Origin: a virus
Reading direction: 5' to 3' (one strand)
IMG/VR virus record: IMGVR_UViG_3300025418_000293
Location: 1 to 52,733 of that record
DNA: 52,733 bases
Shown: one piece after another, positions 15,049 to 22,342 of the stretch
Numbering within the stretch: the first letter of the stretch is position 1
How the letters are laid out: each line of letters opens with the position of its first letter
Notes under the pieces: model-generated
Seen by the model: only the letters and a program-made list of their open reading frames with translations
The model's database searches: none
Told to the model about the DNA's origin: nothing
Program-made: the position numbers and the translations under genes

Positions 15049-15151
15049 ATCTAAGCCATAACGTTGTTGAACACCCCCAAAACTACCCCCAAAAAGGGTG
15101 GTGTTGGCCACGCGCAACAGTCATTTTACCCACCAACTAGGAGAAACCCTA

Positions 15152-15820
15152 ATGAGAACCGCGAAGTACACCAATGCCGATACCTTGCTCGACAACTGCA
15201 CCATTCATGCCGACACTTGTTGTTGGACATGGCCCGAAGCCAACTTGCCGATCCCGCAGATCAGCCCTACCGCCCCGATGGCGAAGTTGATGGGTACAAA
15301 CTCCGTTACCCGTATTCTTTTCTGCATACTCCGACACCCGCCCGCATGCCGACGTCTGGTGTCCCGTTGCTCCACACCATTCTGTGTTAACCCCTACCAT
15401 CACGCAGAATCCTATAAGGTGTTACGCAAACGCAAACAAATCGAATCCTTGGGTTTGCCTTTTGATACCCCAATCAAAGACACAATTGACCGAAGCGTTT
15501 ATCCTGACGATGATGTGCTTAGATCACTAGTGTTTAAAAACCCAGTATATGTTAAAGCGTTGGGCGAAGCCGCGATGCGGGCAGGGACACATGGCAACAT
15601 GATTAGTAGGAGCGCAACTGCGCCTCGCCCCAAAATAAAGATAGCTATAAAGCGCAATATCGAGAAGCCCGTTCAGCGCGAGCTAAGCGAAGAGGACAAA
15701 AAGCTAGCCGAGATGGATATAGATCAGATATTCGACGCCGTGATGATGAAGAAAAAACGAAAAATGATTGAAGACTGGGATGACAGCTATTCCACCCCTA
15801 AAAACGGCGCAGGTGCTTAA
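15152..15820 (+). CDS. HNH_3-like zinc protein, catalytic His apparently lost
   Basis: A 222-residue protein started at the ATG with AGGAGA 9 bases upstream; in-frame upstream starts lack this. Residues about 20-85 follow the HNH_3 layout: CCWTWPEA, a hydrophobic TRILFCILRHPP stretch, then RCSTPFCVNPYHH (C73, C78, H83). The family normally has His at the position occupied by R72 just before the first Cys, so cutting activity may be lost. The C-terminal half is basic (PRPKIKIAIKR) and ends in acid/Lys-rich helix. Likely DNA-binding, perhaps a regulator or origin-region protein; it lies beside the candidate origin. Confidence 0.65.
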   Translation: MRTAKYTNADTLLDNCTIHADTCCWTWPEANLPIPQISPTAPMAKLMGTNSVTRILFCILRHPPACRRLVSRCSTPFCVNPYHHAESYKVLRKRKQIESLGLPFDTPIKDTIDRSVYPDDDVLRSLVFKNPVYVKALGEAAMRAGTHGNMISRSATAPRPKIKIAIKRNIEKPVQRELSEEDKKLAEMDIDQIFDAVMMKKKRKMIEDWDDSYSTPKNGAGA

Positions 15821-15835
15821 AACCCGACCAAGGAC

Positions 15836-15864
15836 TTGACAAAGTCTAGTTTTTGTGGTATACT
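15836..15864 (+). promoter_or_regulatory. Strong early promoter with the shared -35 element
   Basis: TTGACA (15836-15841), a 17-base spacer and TATACT (15859-15864). The text ACTTGACAAAGTCTAGT over the -35 is an imperfect palindrome (ACTWGAC-AAA-GTCWAGT), and 14 bases of it recur exactly at the 22343 and 30390 promoters. Confidence 0.9.
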
Positions 15865-15879
15865 CTACTATGTAGAGTA
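15861..15879. promoter_or_regulatory. Operator-like palindrome on the transcription start
   Basis: TACTCTAC-TAT-GTAGAGTA is a perfect inverted repeat with 8-base arms that covers the end of the -10 box and the expected start site near 15871. A protein bound here would block the promoter. Confidence 0.75.
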
Positions 15880-15917
15880 AAAACTACAGGGTTATTCATG
15901 CGCAACACAACAACAAT

Positions 15918-15948
15918 CGGAATAGTCGACACCATGTCGATTATTCCC
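15918..15948. promoter_or_regulatory. 31-bp inverted repeat, copy 4
   Basis: CGGAA-TAG-TCGACA-CCA-TGTCGA-TTA-TTCCC. It lies in the leader between the 15836 promoter and the 15966 gene, 17 bases before that ATG. Confidence 0.9.
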
Positions 15949-15965
15949 TTCCAAAGGAAAACAAA

Positions 15966-16133
15966 ATGGGAACACCTTACTACCACACCGCCGAGTCTGT
16001 GTTTGAAACAATCAAACGCTACAAAGATCTTCATGGGTTCGAGACCATCGAAGAAGCAATCGAGGACATGGCATCTTGCTATGACGACTTGGATGCTGAA
16101 GACAAGAGTGCATACGATTACACGAGTAATTAA
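15966..16133 (+). CDS. 55-residue acidic early protein
   Basis: Starts at an ATG with AAAGGAAAAC upstream, encodes MGTPYYHTAESVFETIKRYK, continues GFETIEEAIEDMASCYDDLD and ends in TAA one base before the next gene. It is acidic (many D/E) and helical, the first gene after the strong 15836 promoter. Small acidic early phage proteins often inhibit host enzymes or mimic DNA; that is only a possibility here. No family was recognised. Confidence 0.75.
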   Translation: MGTPYYHTAESVFETIKRYKDLHGFETIEEAIEDMASCYDDLDAEDKSAYDYTSN

Positions 16134-16134
16134 T

Positions 16135-16428
16135 ATGAAGTTCCTATTATCACGCAATTCTAAAGAATCAGATGACGATGAAGGCAGCAGCGCGTCCTCG
16201 TCACTTACCCCATTTCATCCCTGCACACGATGCGGAGATGATGTCCCCGCACAGCGTTGGTACAAAATATCAAAGCTGTGCTTATTCTGCGGTGAAGAAG
16301 CCGCAGTTCTTGAACGTGCCTCTTGGTGCGTTGTTCAACCCTACAACAAAGGGCCTTATATGCTAGTGACTGTAAGTTCTGCACCGCAGACGCTCATGGA
16401 CACGAACCAAAAGGCAACGCGTTCGTAG
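16135..16428 (+). CDS. Small zinc-ribbon protein
   Basis: A 97-residue protein begun at the ATG one base after the preceding stop. Two CxxC pairs, CTRCGDD (about 30-33) and CLFCGEE (about 48-51), form a likely zinc ribbon. The segment ASWCVVQPYNKGPYMLVT resembles a conserved motif of small phage proteins of unknown function. A longer in-frame version upstream would read through the inverted repeat and is rejected. The function is unknown, perhaps nucleic acid or protein binding. Confidence 0.65.
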   Translation: MKFLLSRNSKESDDDEGSSASSSLTPFHPCTRCGDDVPAQRWYKISKLCLFCGEEAAVLERASWCVVQPYNKGPYMLVTVSSAPQTLMDTNQKATRS

Positions 16429-16431
16429 TAT

Positions 16432-16462
16432 CGGAATCTTCGACACGGTGTCGATTATTCTT
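16432..16462. promoter_or_regulatory. 31-bp inverted repeat, copy 5
   Basis: CGGAA-TCT-TCGACA-CGG-TGTCGA-TTA-TTCTT, with only the last two outer-arm bases diverged. It starts 4 bases after the 16135 gene and lies 31 bases before the MoxR start. Confidence 0.85.
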
Positions 16463-16492
16463 TTTTATCTCAATCTTTAATTGGAAAATAAA

Positions 16493-17569
16493 ATGTCAGA
16501 AATCAAATTCTCTCGTCGCGTCAACTTCGCAGAAGCGGTTGACATCATACTCAACTCTGGTAACAACTCAGTTCACCTTACTGGCGAGCCAGGCGTTGGC
16601 AAGACTGCAATCCAAGACGTCATCGTCGAGCGCACAGGCTTTCACAAAGTCTACATCGACGGGCCAAACACCGACGTAGGCCAAGCGGGCATGCCGATCC
16701 CCAATCACACGACTCGCACCTTGGACTTCTACCCTGCGGAAAACTTTAAGTTGCATCTCAACGAGCCATGCGTAATCATGATCGACGAGTGGACTAAGAC
16801 CGACGACTATGTGCGCAACACTTTGCATCCCCTCTTGCATGAGCGTCGCATGAGTGATCGTTATCTGCATCCTAAGTCAATTGTCTTCACTACTGGTAAC
16901 AACGACGGCGATGGCGTCGGTGACTCAGCCAAGGCGCATACTCGCAATCGTCAGACATGGCTCACCTACATGAAGCCCACCGCAGAAGAGTGGCTCAAAT
17001 GGGCTATCAATAACGGAGTAGCAGAAGAGTTACTTGCATGGGTTACTGAGTATCCTCATTGCCTAGCATCCTACATAGATGGCGGGCAGAAAGAAAACCC
17101 TTACATCTTCAACCCATCGGATGCGTCGCAGATTGCGTTCGTGTCGCCTCGCTCTTTATTCAAGGCGTCGCATTGGGTCAAACGTCGTGACGTGATAACA
17201 GAGAACGCATTGATTGCGTGTCTCGACGGCACTCTTGGCTTTGCCGCATCGCGGGATCTGCAAGCCTATATCTCCATGGCTGATCAGCTACCTACGCGTG
17301 AGGCGATATCCAATAATCCTGAAACTGCTTTGATTCCAACGAGTCCTGCGGCTCTTTGTATCTTAGCTTTCAAGATCGTAACTGCATCCACCCGTGAAAC
17401 ATTCGGTACTTGGATGAAATACATACGTCGCATGCCCAAGGAAACGCAAGCGGTGTTCGTCAATACTTTGCTCGAAGATCAAAGTAAAAAGAACTGGGCC
17501 CTATCGCATCCTGCGTTTGTGACGTGGGCCCGTGAGAATCAATATATGTTTGCAGGATTGAAAGGATAA
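16493..17569 (+). CDS. MoxR-family AAA+ ATPase
   Basis: A 358-residue protein. I chose the ATG at 16493 after TTGGAAAATAAA. Walker A is GEPGVGKT (31-38), Walker B VIMIDE (94-99), with sensor region FTTGNNDGDGVGD (about 131-143) and an arginine-containing helix after it. MoxR ATPases act as chaperones that load or remodel partners carrying VWA domains. Such a partner is encoded two genes downstream, as in the CobS/CobT and MoxR/VWA pairs of bacteria. Why a phage needs it is unknown; possibilities are metal insertion, modification of a host complex or counter-defence (inference). Confidence 0.9.
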   Translation: MSEIKFSRRVNFAEAVDIILNSGNNSVHLTGEPGVGKTAIQDVIVERTGFHKVYIDGPNTDVGQAGMPIPNHTTRTLDFYPAENFKLHLNEPCVIMIDEWTKTDDYVRNTLHPLLHERRMSDRYLHPKSIVFTTGNNDGDGVGDSAKAHTRNRQTWLTYMKPTAEEWLKWAINNGVAEELLAWVTEYPHCLASYIDGGQKENPYIFNPSDASQIAFVSPRSLFKASHWVKRRDVITENALIACLDGTLGFAASRDLQAYISMADQLPTREAISNNPETALIPTSPAALCILAFKIVTASTRETFGTWMKYIRRMPKETQAVFVNTLLEDQSKKNWALSHPAFVTWARENQYMFAGLKG

Positions 17570-17572
17570 ATC

Positions 17573-17830
17573 ATGAGTATCAAAATTGGAACAGCAACAC
17601 GCGAAGAAGTAGAAGATGAAATGGCGGATCAGACGCGTAACTTGTACATAGCCATTGGTGCGGTGCTTGACTCGCGCCGCATTGATGTTGTGCTATCTGC
17701 ATTGAGCAAGCACTTCATTGAGACTTGCTTAGAGGTAGGCATGAACCGAGATGACTTCACCGAGGTCGCTCTGCGTGTCTACGATGTAATCAAAGAAAGC
17801 AACGAAGAGGAAAACAAATATGTTAACTAA
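17573..17830 (+). CDS. Small acidic helical protein in the MoxR operon
   Basis: An 85-residue protein, acidic and helical, with TATREEVEDEMADQTRNL and VLDSRRIDVVLSALSKHF. It starts 3 bases after the MoxR stop and overlaps the next gene by 11 bases, so it is translated with the ATPase and VWA protein. No family was recognised. It could be an adaptor for the pair. Confidence 0.7.
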   Translation: MSIKIGTATREEVEDEMADQTRNLYIAIGAVLDSRRIDVVLSALSKHFIETCLEVGMNRDDFTEVALRVYDVIKESNEEENKYVN

Positions 17831-19106
17831 ATCCAAACTAACTGCGGAGCAACGCATTGAGCTGGTGCATGTCAGCCTTATGCGTTCAAGGGAGTTCGCG
17901 TTGTTCGCGGGCTTGTTCATGGTCGGCTCGGTCGAGGTGATCGACGCGCCCGTTACTGCGTGTACGAATGGTCGTGACGTCAAGTATGGTCGAGAGTTCA
18001 TCGCTGAGCTAACCGATAAAGAGTTGGCCTTTCTTGTTCTGCATGAGAATATGCACAAGTGCTACCGCCATCTCACAACGTGGGCGAAGCTATACGAAAC
18101 CCATCGTGCATGTGCCAACATGGCATGCGACTATGTCATCAACATCCAACTGTGCGATCTTGACCCGCATGGCAAGCTCATCTCGTTTCCTATTAACAAG
18201 GAAACAGGAGAGCGTATGGGTCTGGTCGATGAGAAGTATCGTGGGTGGGATGCCAAGCAAGTCTTTGATGACTTGATGAAGCACGCCAAGCCCATTCCTC
18301 CCCGTAGCGGGCAGGGCGAGGATGGCGAAGGCCAAGGTCAAACCCAAGGAGATGGGAATAATCGACAAGATGTCGAAGATTCCGATGGCGTACCATCGTT
18401 CGATGAGCATGACTGGGAGAATGCGAAAGAGATGACCGAGAAGGAGAAAGACGAACTCGGTAAAGAGATCGACAGTGCATTGCGCCAAGGTTCTATCTAC
18501 GCGGGCAAGGTCGGTGCTAACGTACCACGAGAGATCGGCGAGCTTCTGGCCCCGAAGATCGATTGGCGGGCGGTGCTACGTCGGTTCGTCAAGACGCATC
18601 TCAAAGATCGTGACGCACCATCGTGGCGTAAGGCTCATCGTAATTACTTATGGCAAGACGTCATACTGCCAAGCATCATTGGCAAACGCGTCAAGCATCT
18701 TGTGATTGCAATGGACACATCAGGCTCGGTCGCGGGCAGACTGCTCGACATGTTCCTCACCGAACTTAATAAGATCGTTGTGGATACGCGGGCTGAGCGC
18801 GTCGACGTCTTGTACTGGGACACAAGCATATGTGGTCATGAGACTTACAAGAGCACTGATAACAAGTCTATTGTGCATCGCACTAACCCACGCGGGGGTG
18901 GCGGGACTAACCCCGACTGTATTGCTGACTTCTTCCGCGCCGAGCAACTCAAGCCCGACGCGTTGGTCGTTATCACAGATGGGTATATGCACAGCAAGCC
19001 AGAGAACTGGCGTCACGTCGGCGTTCCGTCGCTGTGGTGTGTGATCGGCAACGACAGTTATAAGCCACCACATGGTCAGTTGTTAACCATTAAGGATGAA
19101 TCATGA
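17820..19106 (+). CDS. DUF2201-type protein: HExxH metallopeptidase-like domain plus VWA
   Basis: A 428-residue protein. The N-terminal domain (about 1-130) carries FLVLHENMHKCYRH with HENMH (75-79), an HExxH zinc motif. A disordered acidic linker (about 160-210) follows, then a VWA domain with MIDAS DTSGS (299-303), a TNP-type second site and VVITDG near the end. This is the PF13203/PF09967 layout, which is usually encoded beside MoxR ATPases; the pair here is close and overlapping. It may be a MoxR-dependent peptidase or chaperone with Mg-dependent ligand binding. A 31-bp inverted repeat lies inside the linker coding sequence. Confidence 0.85.
   Translation: MLTKSKLTAEQRIELVHVSLMRSREFALFAGLFMVGSVEVIDAPVTACTNGRDVKYGREFIAELTDKELAFLVLHENMHKCYRHLTTWAKLYETHRACANMACDYVINIQLCDLDPHGKLISFPINKETGERMGLVDEKYRGWDAKQVFDDLMKHAKPIPPRSGQGEDGEGQGQTQGDGNNRQDVEDSDGVPSFDEHDWENAKEMTEKEKDELGKEIDSALRQGSIYAGKVGANVPREIGELLAPKIDWRAVLRRFVKTHLKDRDAPSWRKAHRNYLWQDVILPSIIGKRVKHLVIAMDTSGSVAGRLLDMFLTELNKIVVDTRAERVDVLYWDTSICGHETYKSTDNKSIVHRTNPRGGGGTNPDCIADFFRAEQLKPDALVVITDGYMHSKPENWRHVGVPSLWCVIGNDSYKPPHGQLLTIKDES
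18354..18384. promoter_or_regulatory. 31-bp inverted repeat, copy 6 (inside a gene)
   Basis: GGGAA-TAA-TCGACA-AGA-TGTCGA-AGA-TTCCG, with the exact 31-base spacing, embedded in the VWA protein gene where it encodes part of the low-complexity linker (about residues 179-189). A perfect element in a region free of protein constraint argues for selection on the DNA. Confidence 0.85.
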
Positions 19107-19258
19107 GCCAAGCCGCTTATTCTATTAATCTCAATCGGGAAACTTTCGAGTTGCTCGAAGATGTACGCGAACGCCTAGTCGCTGAACTAGGGTTCGAGCC
19201 AACTCTCGGTCAGGTGGTTCGCCACTTGATTGCCATTTACCATGCAAGAAAGGTGTAA
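19103..19258 (+). CDS. 51-residue ribbon-helix-helix-like DNA-binding candidate
   Basis: The frame overlaps the VWA stop by four bases (ATGA) and encodes MSQAAYSINLNRETFELLED, then VRERLVAELGFEPTLGQVVR and HLIAIYHARKV. The order strand (SINLNRE), helix, FEPTLGQVVRHLI helix is like small CopG/Arc-type ribbon-helix-helix repressors. Such dimers bind palindromic operators, and the operon carries inverted repeats, so it is a candidate for the protein that reads them. The length is typical of the family, but the match is only by pattern. Confidence 0.6.
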   Translation: MSQAAYSINLNRETFELLEDVRERLVAELGFEPTLGQVVRHLIAIYHARKV

Positions 19259-19260
19259 CC

Positions 19261-19443
19261 ATGCCACTCATCGCACTTGGTAAAGGGCAGGTCGTTTACG
19301 AGCGACCTAGTGAGCGCGTTCGCATTGGCAGACTTGTTTGTATTAACGAGATCGTCAACGCACGCAAACGTAGGAATGCGACCGAACAACTCTCGGTCAG
19401 CATGTCCATTATCCAAAAAGCATATCTTTTCAAAGGAAAATAA
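19261..19443 (+). CDS. 60-residue basic protein (uncertain)
   Basis: The ATG is 2 bases after the previous stop, with AAAGGTG upstream. The product MPLIALGKGQVVYERPSERV is basic and continues RIGRLVCINEIVNARKRRN; the rest is helical. Coding signal is modest. The last third reads through a degenerate copy of the inverted-repeat sequence (ATGTCCATTATCC), so it may be a real gene or a leader with an accidental frame. Confidence 0.45.
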   Translation: MPLIALGKGQVVYERPSERVRIGRLVCINEIVNARKRRNATEQLSVSMSIIQKAYLFKGK

Positions 19444-19444
19444 A

Positions 19445-20512
19445 ATGGGTTGGAATACTGCGCGAGTATCGAAACTTAATAGTTTCGACGAAGCGAGAAA
19501 GAGATTTCTCGATACACCACCGATAAAGGGCAATCCTCTCAAGGTTCGCCCTCTCGGAGCGAGACGTTATTACAGGTTGGCGAGCATCTCGATGCCCAAC
19601 GACAGCACTGTGAGTCTCGACTACTGTGGCAGACCACTTGTGGTTTGGCATAGCGACAATACGTTTGAAGTGCATTATCCGTATTACACATCTGCGTATG
19701 TGCCCGACAACATCTTCAACTACGTTCCTATTGGGTTCGGGTTTGGGTGGTCGAAGTCTCGTCTGACGTTGCGCATGAGCGGGGAAGAGTTTGTTATGGA
19801 ACGTGGCGAAGTGTATAAATTTCAAAACATCAAAAACAAATTCTTTTTCTTGAATGCCCCTACGTCATACAACTATCGGTTGAATGTGCGTGAGTTCAAG
19901 CAAAAGTTTGACCCTGTGCAGAAGTTCTTGGACTGGTTCAACATTGTGTCTGCTATCAATAACGAGCACACTTCATTAGCTATTCAAGAAGTCTATGCAA
20001 ACTTCAAACTTGCACATGAAGTACCGCCTTTGTTGCTTTTCGATGAACTCAGAGAACGATGCCAAAAGCATCGTAATAACGACGAATTGAATAAGATCTG
20101 CATGCAATGCTGGGATGAGCAACGCGACTCTGAATGGTTACCCGTTGGGGGCAATCAACGTTACCATCATCGGTACACTGGGTTTCATCGCCCAACGGCA
20201 GAGACGTTATACAACTGGATCATTGATCGCGATGGCGAGCATTGGACTGAGGCGTTATACGTCATACTCAATTCGCAAGGCACACGCGTTGATCGCGGAG
20301 ATTCATTCACAATTACGCAGAAGGATTTGCGTGAGTATGTGGTGAACATCGTTAAGTTCTTGTTTCGTGACGAGGTGTTCAACCGCGTGCGTCTAGACAA
20401 GGGCGTGGTTGCGTCGAAGACCAACTACAACTTCTTTGAACCCGAAACAGTGTTCAGTATCAACAGCGGAACAATCGACATCGTGTCGAAAATTCTTGGA
20501 GAACTAAAATGA
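19445..20512 (+). CDS. Conserved phage protein of unknown function
   Basis: A 355-residue protein; I start at the ATG preceded by AAAGGAAAATAAA rather than the alternative start at 19277. The N-terminal region has LNSFDEARKRFLDTPPIKGN and KVRPLGARRYYRLASI, a pattern (PI-G ... RPLG-RR) I recall from other phage proteins of unknown role, followed by beta structure. The C-terminal half is helical. It lies between the MoxR/VWA genes and the DUF3150-like gene with ATGA coupling to the latter, so it probably works with them. Confidence 0.75.
   Translation: MGWNTARVSKLNSFDEARKRFLDTPPIKGNPLKVRPLGARRYYRLASISMPNDSTVSLDYCGRPLVVWHSDNTFEVHYPYYTSAYVPDNIFNYVPIGFGFGWSKSRLTLRMSGEEFVMERGEVYKFQNIKNKFFFLNAPTSYNYRLNVREFKQKFDPVQKFLDWFNIVSAINNEHTSLAIQEVYANFKLAHEVPPLLLFDELRERCQKHRNNDELNKICMQCWDEQRDSEWLPVGGNQRYHHRYTGFHRPTAETLYNWIIDRDGEHWTEALYVILNSQGTRVDRGDSFTITQKDLREYVVNIVKFLFRDEVFNRVRLDKGVVASKTNYNFFEPETVFSINSGTIDIVSKILGELK
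20467..20497. promoter_or_regulatory. 31-bp inverted repeat, copy 7
   Basis: CGGAA-CAA-TCGACA-TCG-TGTCGA-AAA-TTCTT. It overlaps the last codons of the 19445 gene and lies 11 bases before the next start; its end (TTGGAGAAC) contributes to that gene's ribosome binding site. Confidence 0.8.
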
Positions 20513-21366
20513 ATGCAATATCTTTATCCTCAATGGCAATGTTAGTGGAACTGCGTATCAGCACATGGACTGCACGCAAGCGTGACAACGAGACGACTAT
20601 GGATGTCAACACCGAGAAGAACGCAGATCAGGATGCGGGCTCGGTGTATAAGTATCTCATGGCGGGCAGTGATCACCTCAAGAAGATCGAGAAGTATGCG
20701 GCGAAGGCTAGGGCTTGGAACTCGTCGCAGACTCTCCCTTGGATGAAGGGTGTTAGCCTTTTACCCATGGAGAACTTCTTCAAGTACCGCGAGCAACTCG
20801 GTACGATGGAGTCAAACTTCTATGCGCTTGTCGATGAGTTCATCATTGCGTATCCCAAATTGAAAAGCGATCAGGCTTTCAAGCTGGGCAAGTACTACAA
20901 GGCTGAAGAGTTCCCCGACGTGGAGACGCTACCGCGTCGCTTCAAGTTCGAGTATAACTTTCTCCCTGTTCCAGAGAAGGGTGACTTCCGCATCAACTGC
21001 GAAGACCGCGTGCGCGCTGACCTTGCTCAGCAGTACGAGAAGATGTACACGGACAAGCTGGCCGAAGCTATGCGTGAACCATGGAACAGACTGCATGAGG
21101 TGCTGACTCACATCAGCATGACCATGACTGACAAGCAAAACGGTGATCGTCGGATCTTCCGCGACACGCTTGTAGATAACGCAACAGGTCTTTGTGATCT
21201 GCTGACTAGACTCAACGTGACCAATGATCCAGAACTTGAGAGCGCTCGTCGTTTGCTAGAACAGGCAATCGTTGGAGTCGATCCCCAGGATCTCCGCGAA
21301 TCATCTCATGCTAGGCTAGAACTGAAAGCGTCTGTCGACGATATCCTCAACAAATTTAAATGGTGA
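20509..21366 (+). CDS. DUF3150-like protein
   Basis: A 285-residue mostly helical protein. It starts at an ATG overlapping the upstream stop (ATGA), with GGAGAA in the copy-7 repeat as ribosome binding site. ELRISTWTARKRD, then DAGSVYKYLMAGSDHLKKIEKY, QTLPWMKGVSLLPMENFFKY and a YNFLPVPEKGDFRI stretch follow the DUF3150 layout as I remember it. In bacteria and phages this family tends to lie near MoxR and VWA genes. That neighbourhood is repeated here and supports the call. No catalytic residues are known. Confidence 0.7.
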   Translation: MNAISLSSMAMLVELRISTWTARKRDNETTMDVNTEKNADQDAGSVYKYLMAGSDHLKKIEKYAAKARAWNSSQTLPWMKGVSLLPMENFFKYREQLGTMESNFYALVDEFIIAYPKLKSDQAFKLGKYYKAEEFPDVETLPRRFKFEYNFLPVPEKGDFRINCEDRVRADLAQQYEKMYTDKLAEAMREPWNRLHEVLTHISMTMTDKQNGDRRIFRDTLVDNATGLCDLLTRLNVTNDPELESARRLLEQAIVGVDPQDLRESSHARLELKASVDDILNKFKW

Positions 21367-21370
21367 AAAC

Positions 21371-22240
21371 ATGATACCTACAAACATTAAACTAACAGAC
21401 GACCTCGTCTTAGATCCATCCTTTGCGTTGTTCCTCGAACCGCTAGCGTTGGCTAACCCTAACTGGGAGTTCACACCGCAGACTGCGAACTACAACGACA
21501 CGCGCACTACGGCTCATGTTCAACGTGACGAAGACAATCAGTATCTTTCCGCGCCTGCTGGTACTAAGTTTCTGAACAACGTCAAAGTAAAGCAAGACGG
21601 GCAGAGACTAGGTTTCTTGAAAATGGATAGTAAGCATACGGCAGAAGGCCATGTGCCCAACTACATTATTAAGTCGTGGCGTATCCACAAGTCGCGCGGG
21701 ACTTACGACGAGACAGAGACAACTAAACTTAAAATTGCACTACGCAATGCGAAGAAGTTTCTCAAGCCTCGAACGTTGGTAGAGTTATTCACTAAGAAAA
21801 GCAACGAACTCCAGAGTGGTTTTGTTAATGCGACAGCATCGCTTGTGCAAGCGTTTCGATACATTGGGCAAGACTTTTCTGGCGATGTACAACTGTATGC
21901 GTATTGTATACTGACCAATCGAGACGTACCACAAAAAACAAAAGCAAACGTGGAGAAAGTCATGACAGCATCTACTTACGAGAGACAGATCGGTGACTAC
22001 CAACTTGCCCTTAACATGAAAGAGTTGGAGAGTGCAGGTCGTTTGATGAGTATTGTCAAGACGCGAGACGACAAGTATATGTACGCATCCAAAAACGCTG
22101 ACCCTATCGTTGTAGAGTATGAAGAACTACCTGTGCCGTGGCAGGAGAAGCTGGCTGTGTTACAGCTCTTGCAAAACGACGAGTTAGCTGGAGATATCGG
22201 CTACCGACATACGAGTCACACGTTCATGATCGTGACATAA
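21371..22240 (+). CDS. Unknown protein closing the MoxR/VWA operon
   Basis: A 289-residue protein, 4 bases after the DUF3150-like gene. Visible parts are an N-terminal region with LDPSFALFLEPLALANPNWEF, a helical centre rich in K and E (KLKIALRNAKKFLKPRTLVEL), and a C-terminal EELPVPWQEKLAVLQLLQND. No known motif was recognised. It ends 17 bases before a strong terminator, so it is the last gene of the unit that begins at the 15836 promoter. Confidence 0.75.
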   Translation: MIPTNIKLTDDLVLDPSFALFLEPLALANPNWEFTPQTANYNDTRTTAHVQRDEDNQYLSAPAGTKFLNNVKVKQDGQRLGFLKMDSKHTAEGHVPNYIIKSWRIHKSRGTYDETETTKLKIALRNAKKFLKPRTLVELFTKKSNELQSGFVNATASLVQAFRYIGQDFSGDVQLYAYCILTNRDVPQKTKANVEKVMTASTYERQIGDYQLALNMKELESAGRLMSIVKTRDDKYMYASKNADPIVVEYEELPVPWQEKLAVLQLLQNDELAGDIGYRHTSHTFMIVT

Positions 22241-22257
22241 TAATTTGCTAACCAACT

Positions 22258-22282
22258 GACCCGCTTCGGCGGGTCTTTTTTT
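22258..22282 (+). terminator. Rho-independent terminator with UUCG loop
   Basis: GACCCGC-TTCG-GCGGGTC followed by seven T. It ends the MoxR/VWA operon. Confidence 0.95.
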
Positions 22283-22285
22283 GCT

Positions 22286-22316
22286 CGGAATAATCGACAC
22301 GATGTCGGTATTTCCC
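22286..22316. promoter_or_regulatory. 31-bp inverted repeat, copy 8
   Basis: CGGAA-TAA-TCGACA-CGA-TGTCGG-TAT-TTCCC, with one mismatch in an inner arm. It lies between the terminator and the next promoter (-35 at 22343), so it can affect only what starts at or reaches this boundary. No copy was found further downstream. Confidence 0.85.
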
Positions 22317-22342
22317 CCTATAAAATATTTTTAAAATACTAC

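Noticed and set aside
15898-16134. Long N-terminal extension of the 16135 zinc-ribbon gene back to 15898 or 15853
   Set aside because: It would read through the inverted repeat and the whole 55-residue gene in another frame; the ATG at 16135 directly follows that gene's stop.
19382-19415. A ninth copy of the 31-bp inverted repeat near 19385
   Set aside because: Only ATGTCCATTATCC resembles the right half; the left half and spacing do not fit. At most it is a decayed copy.
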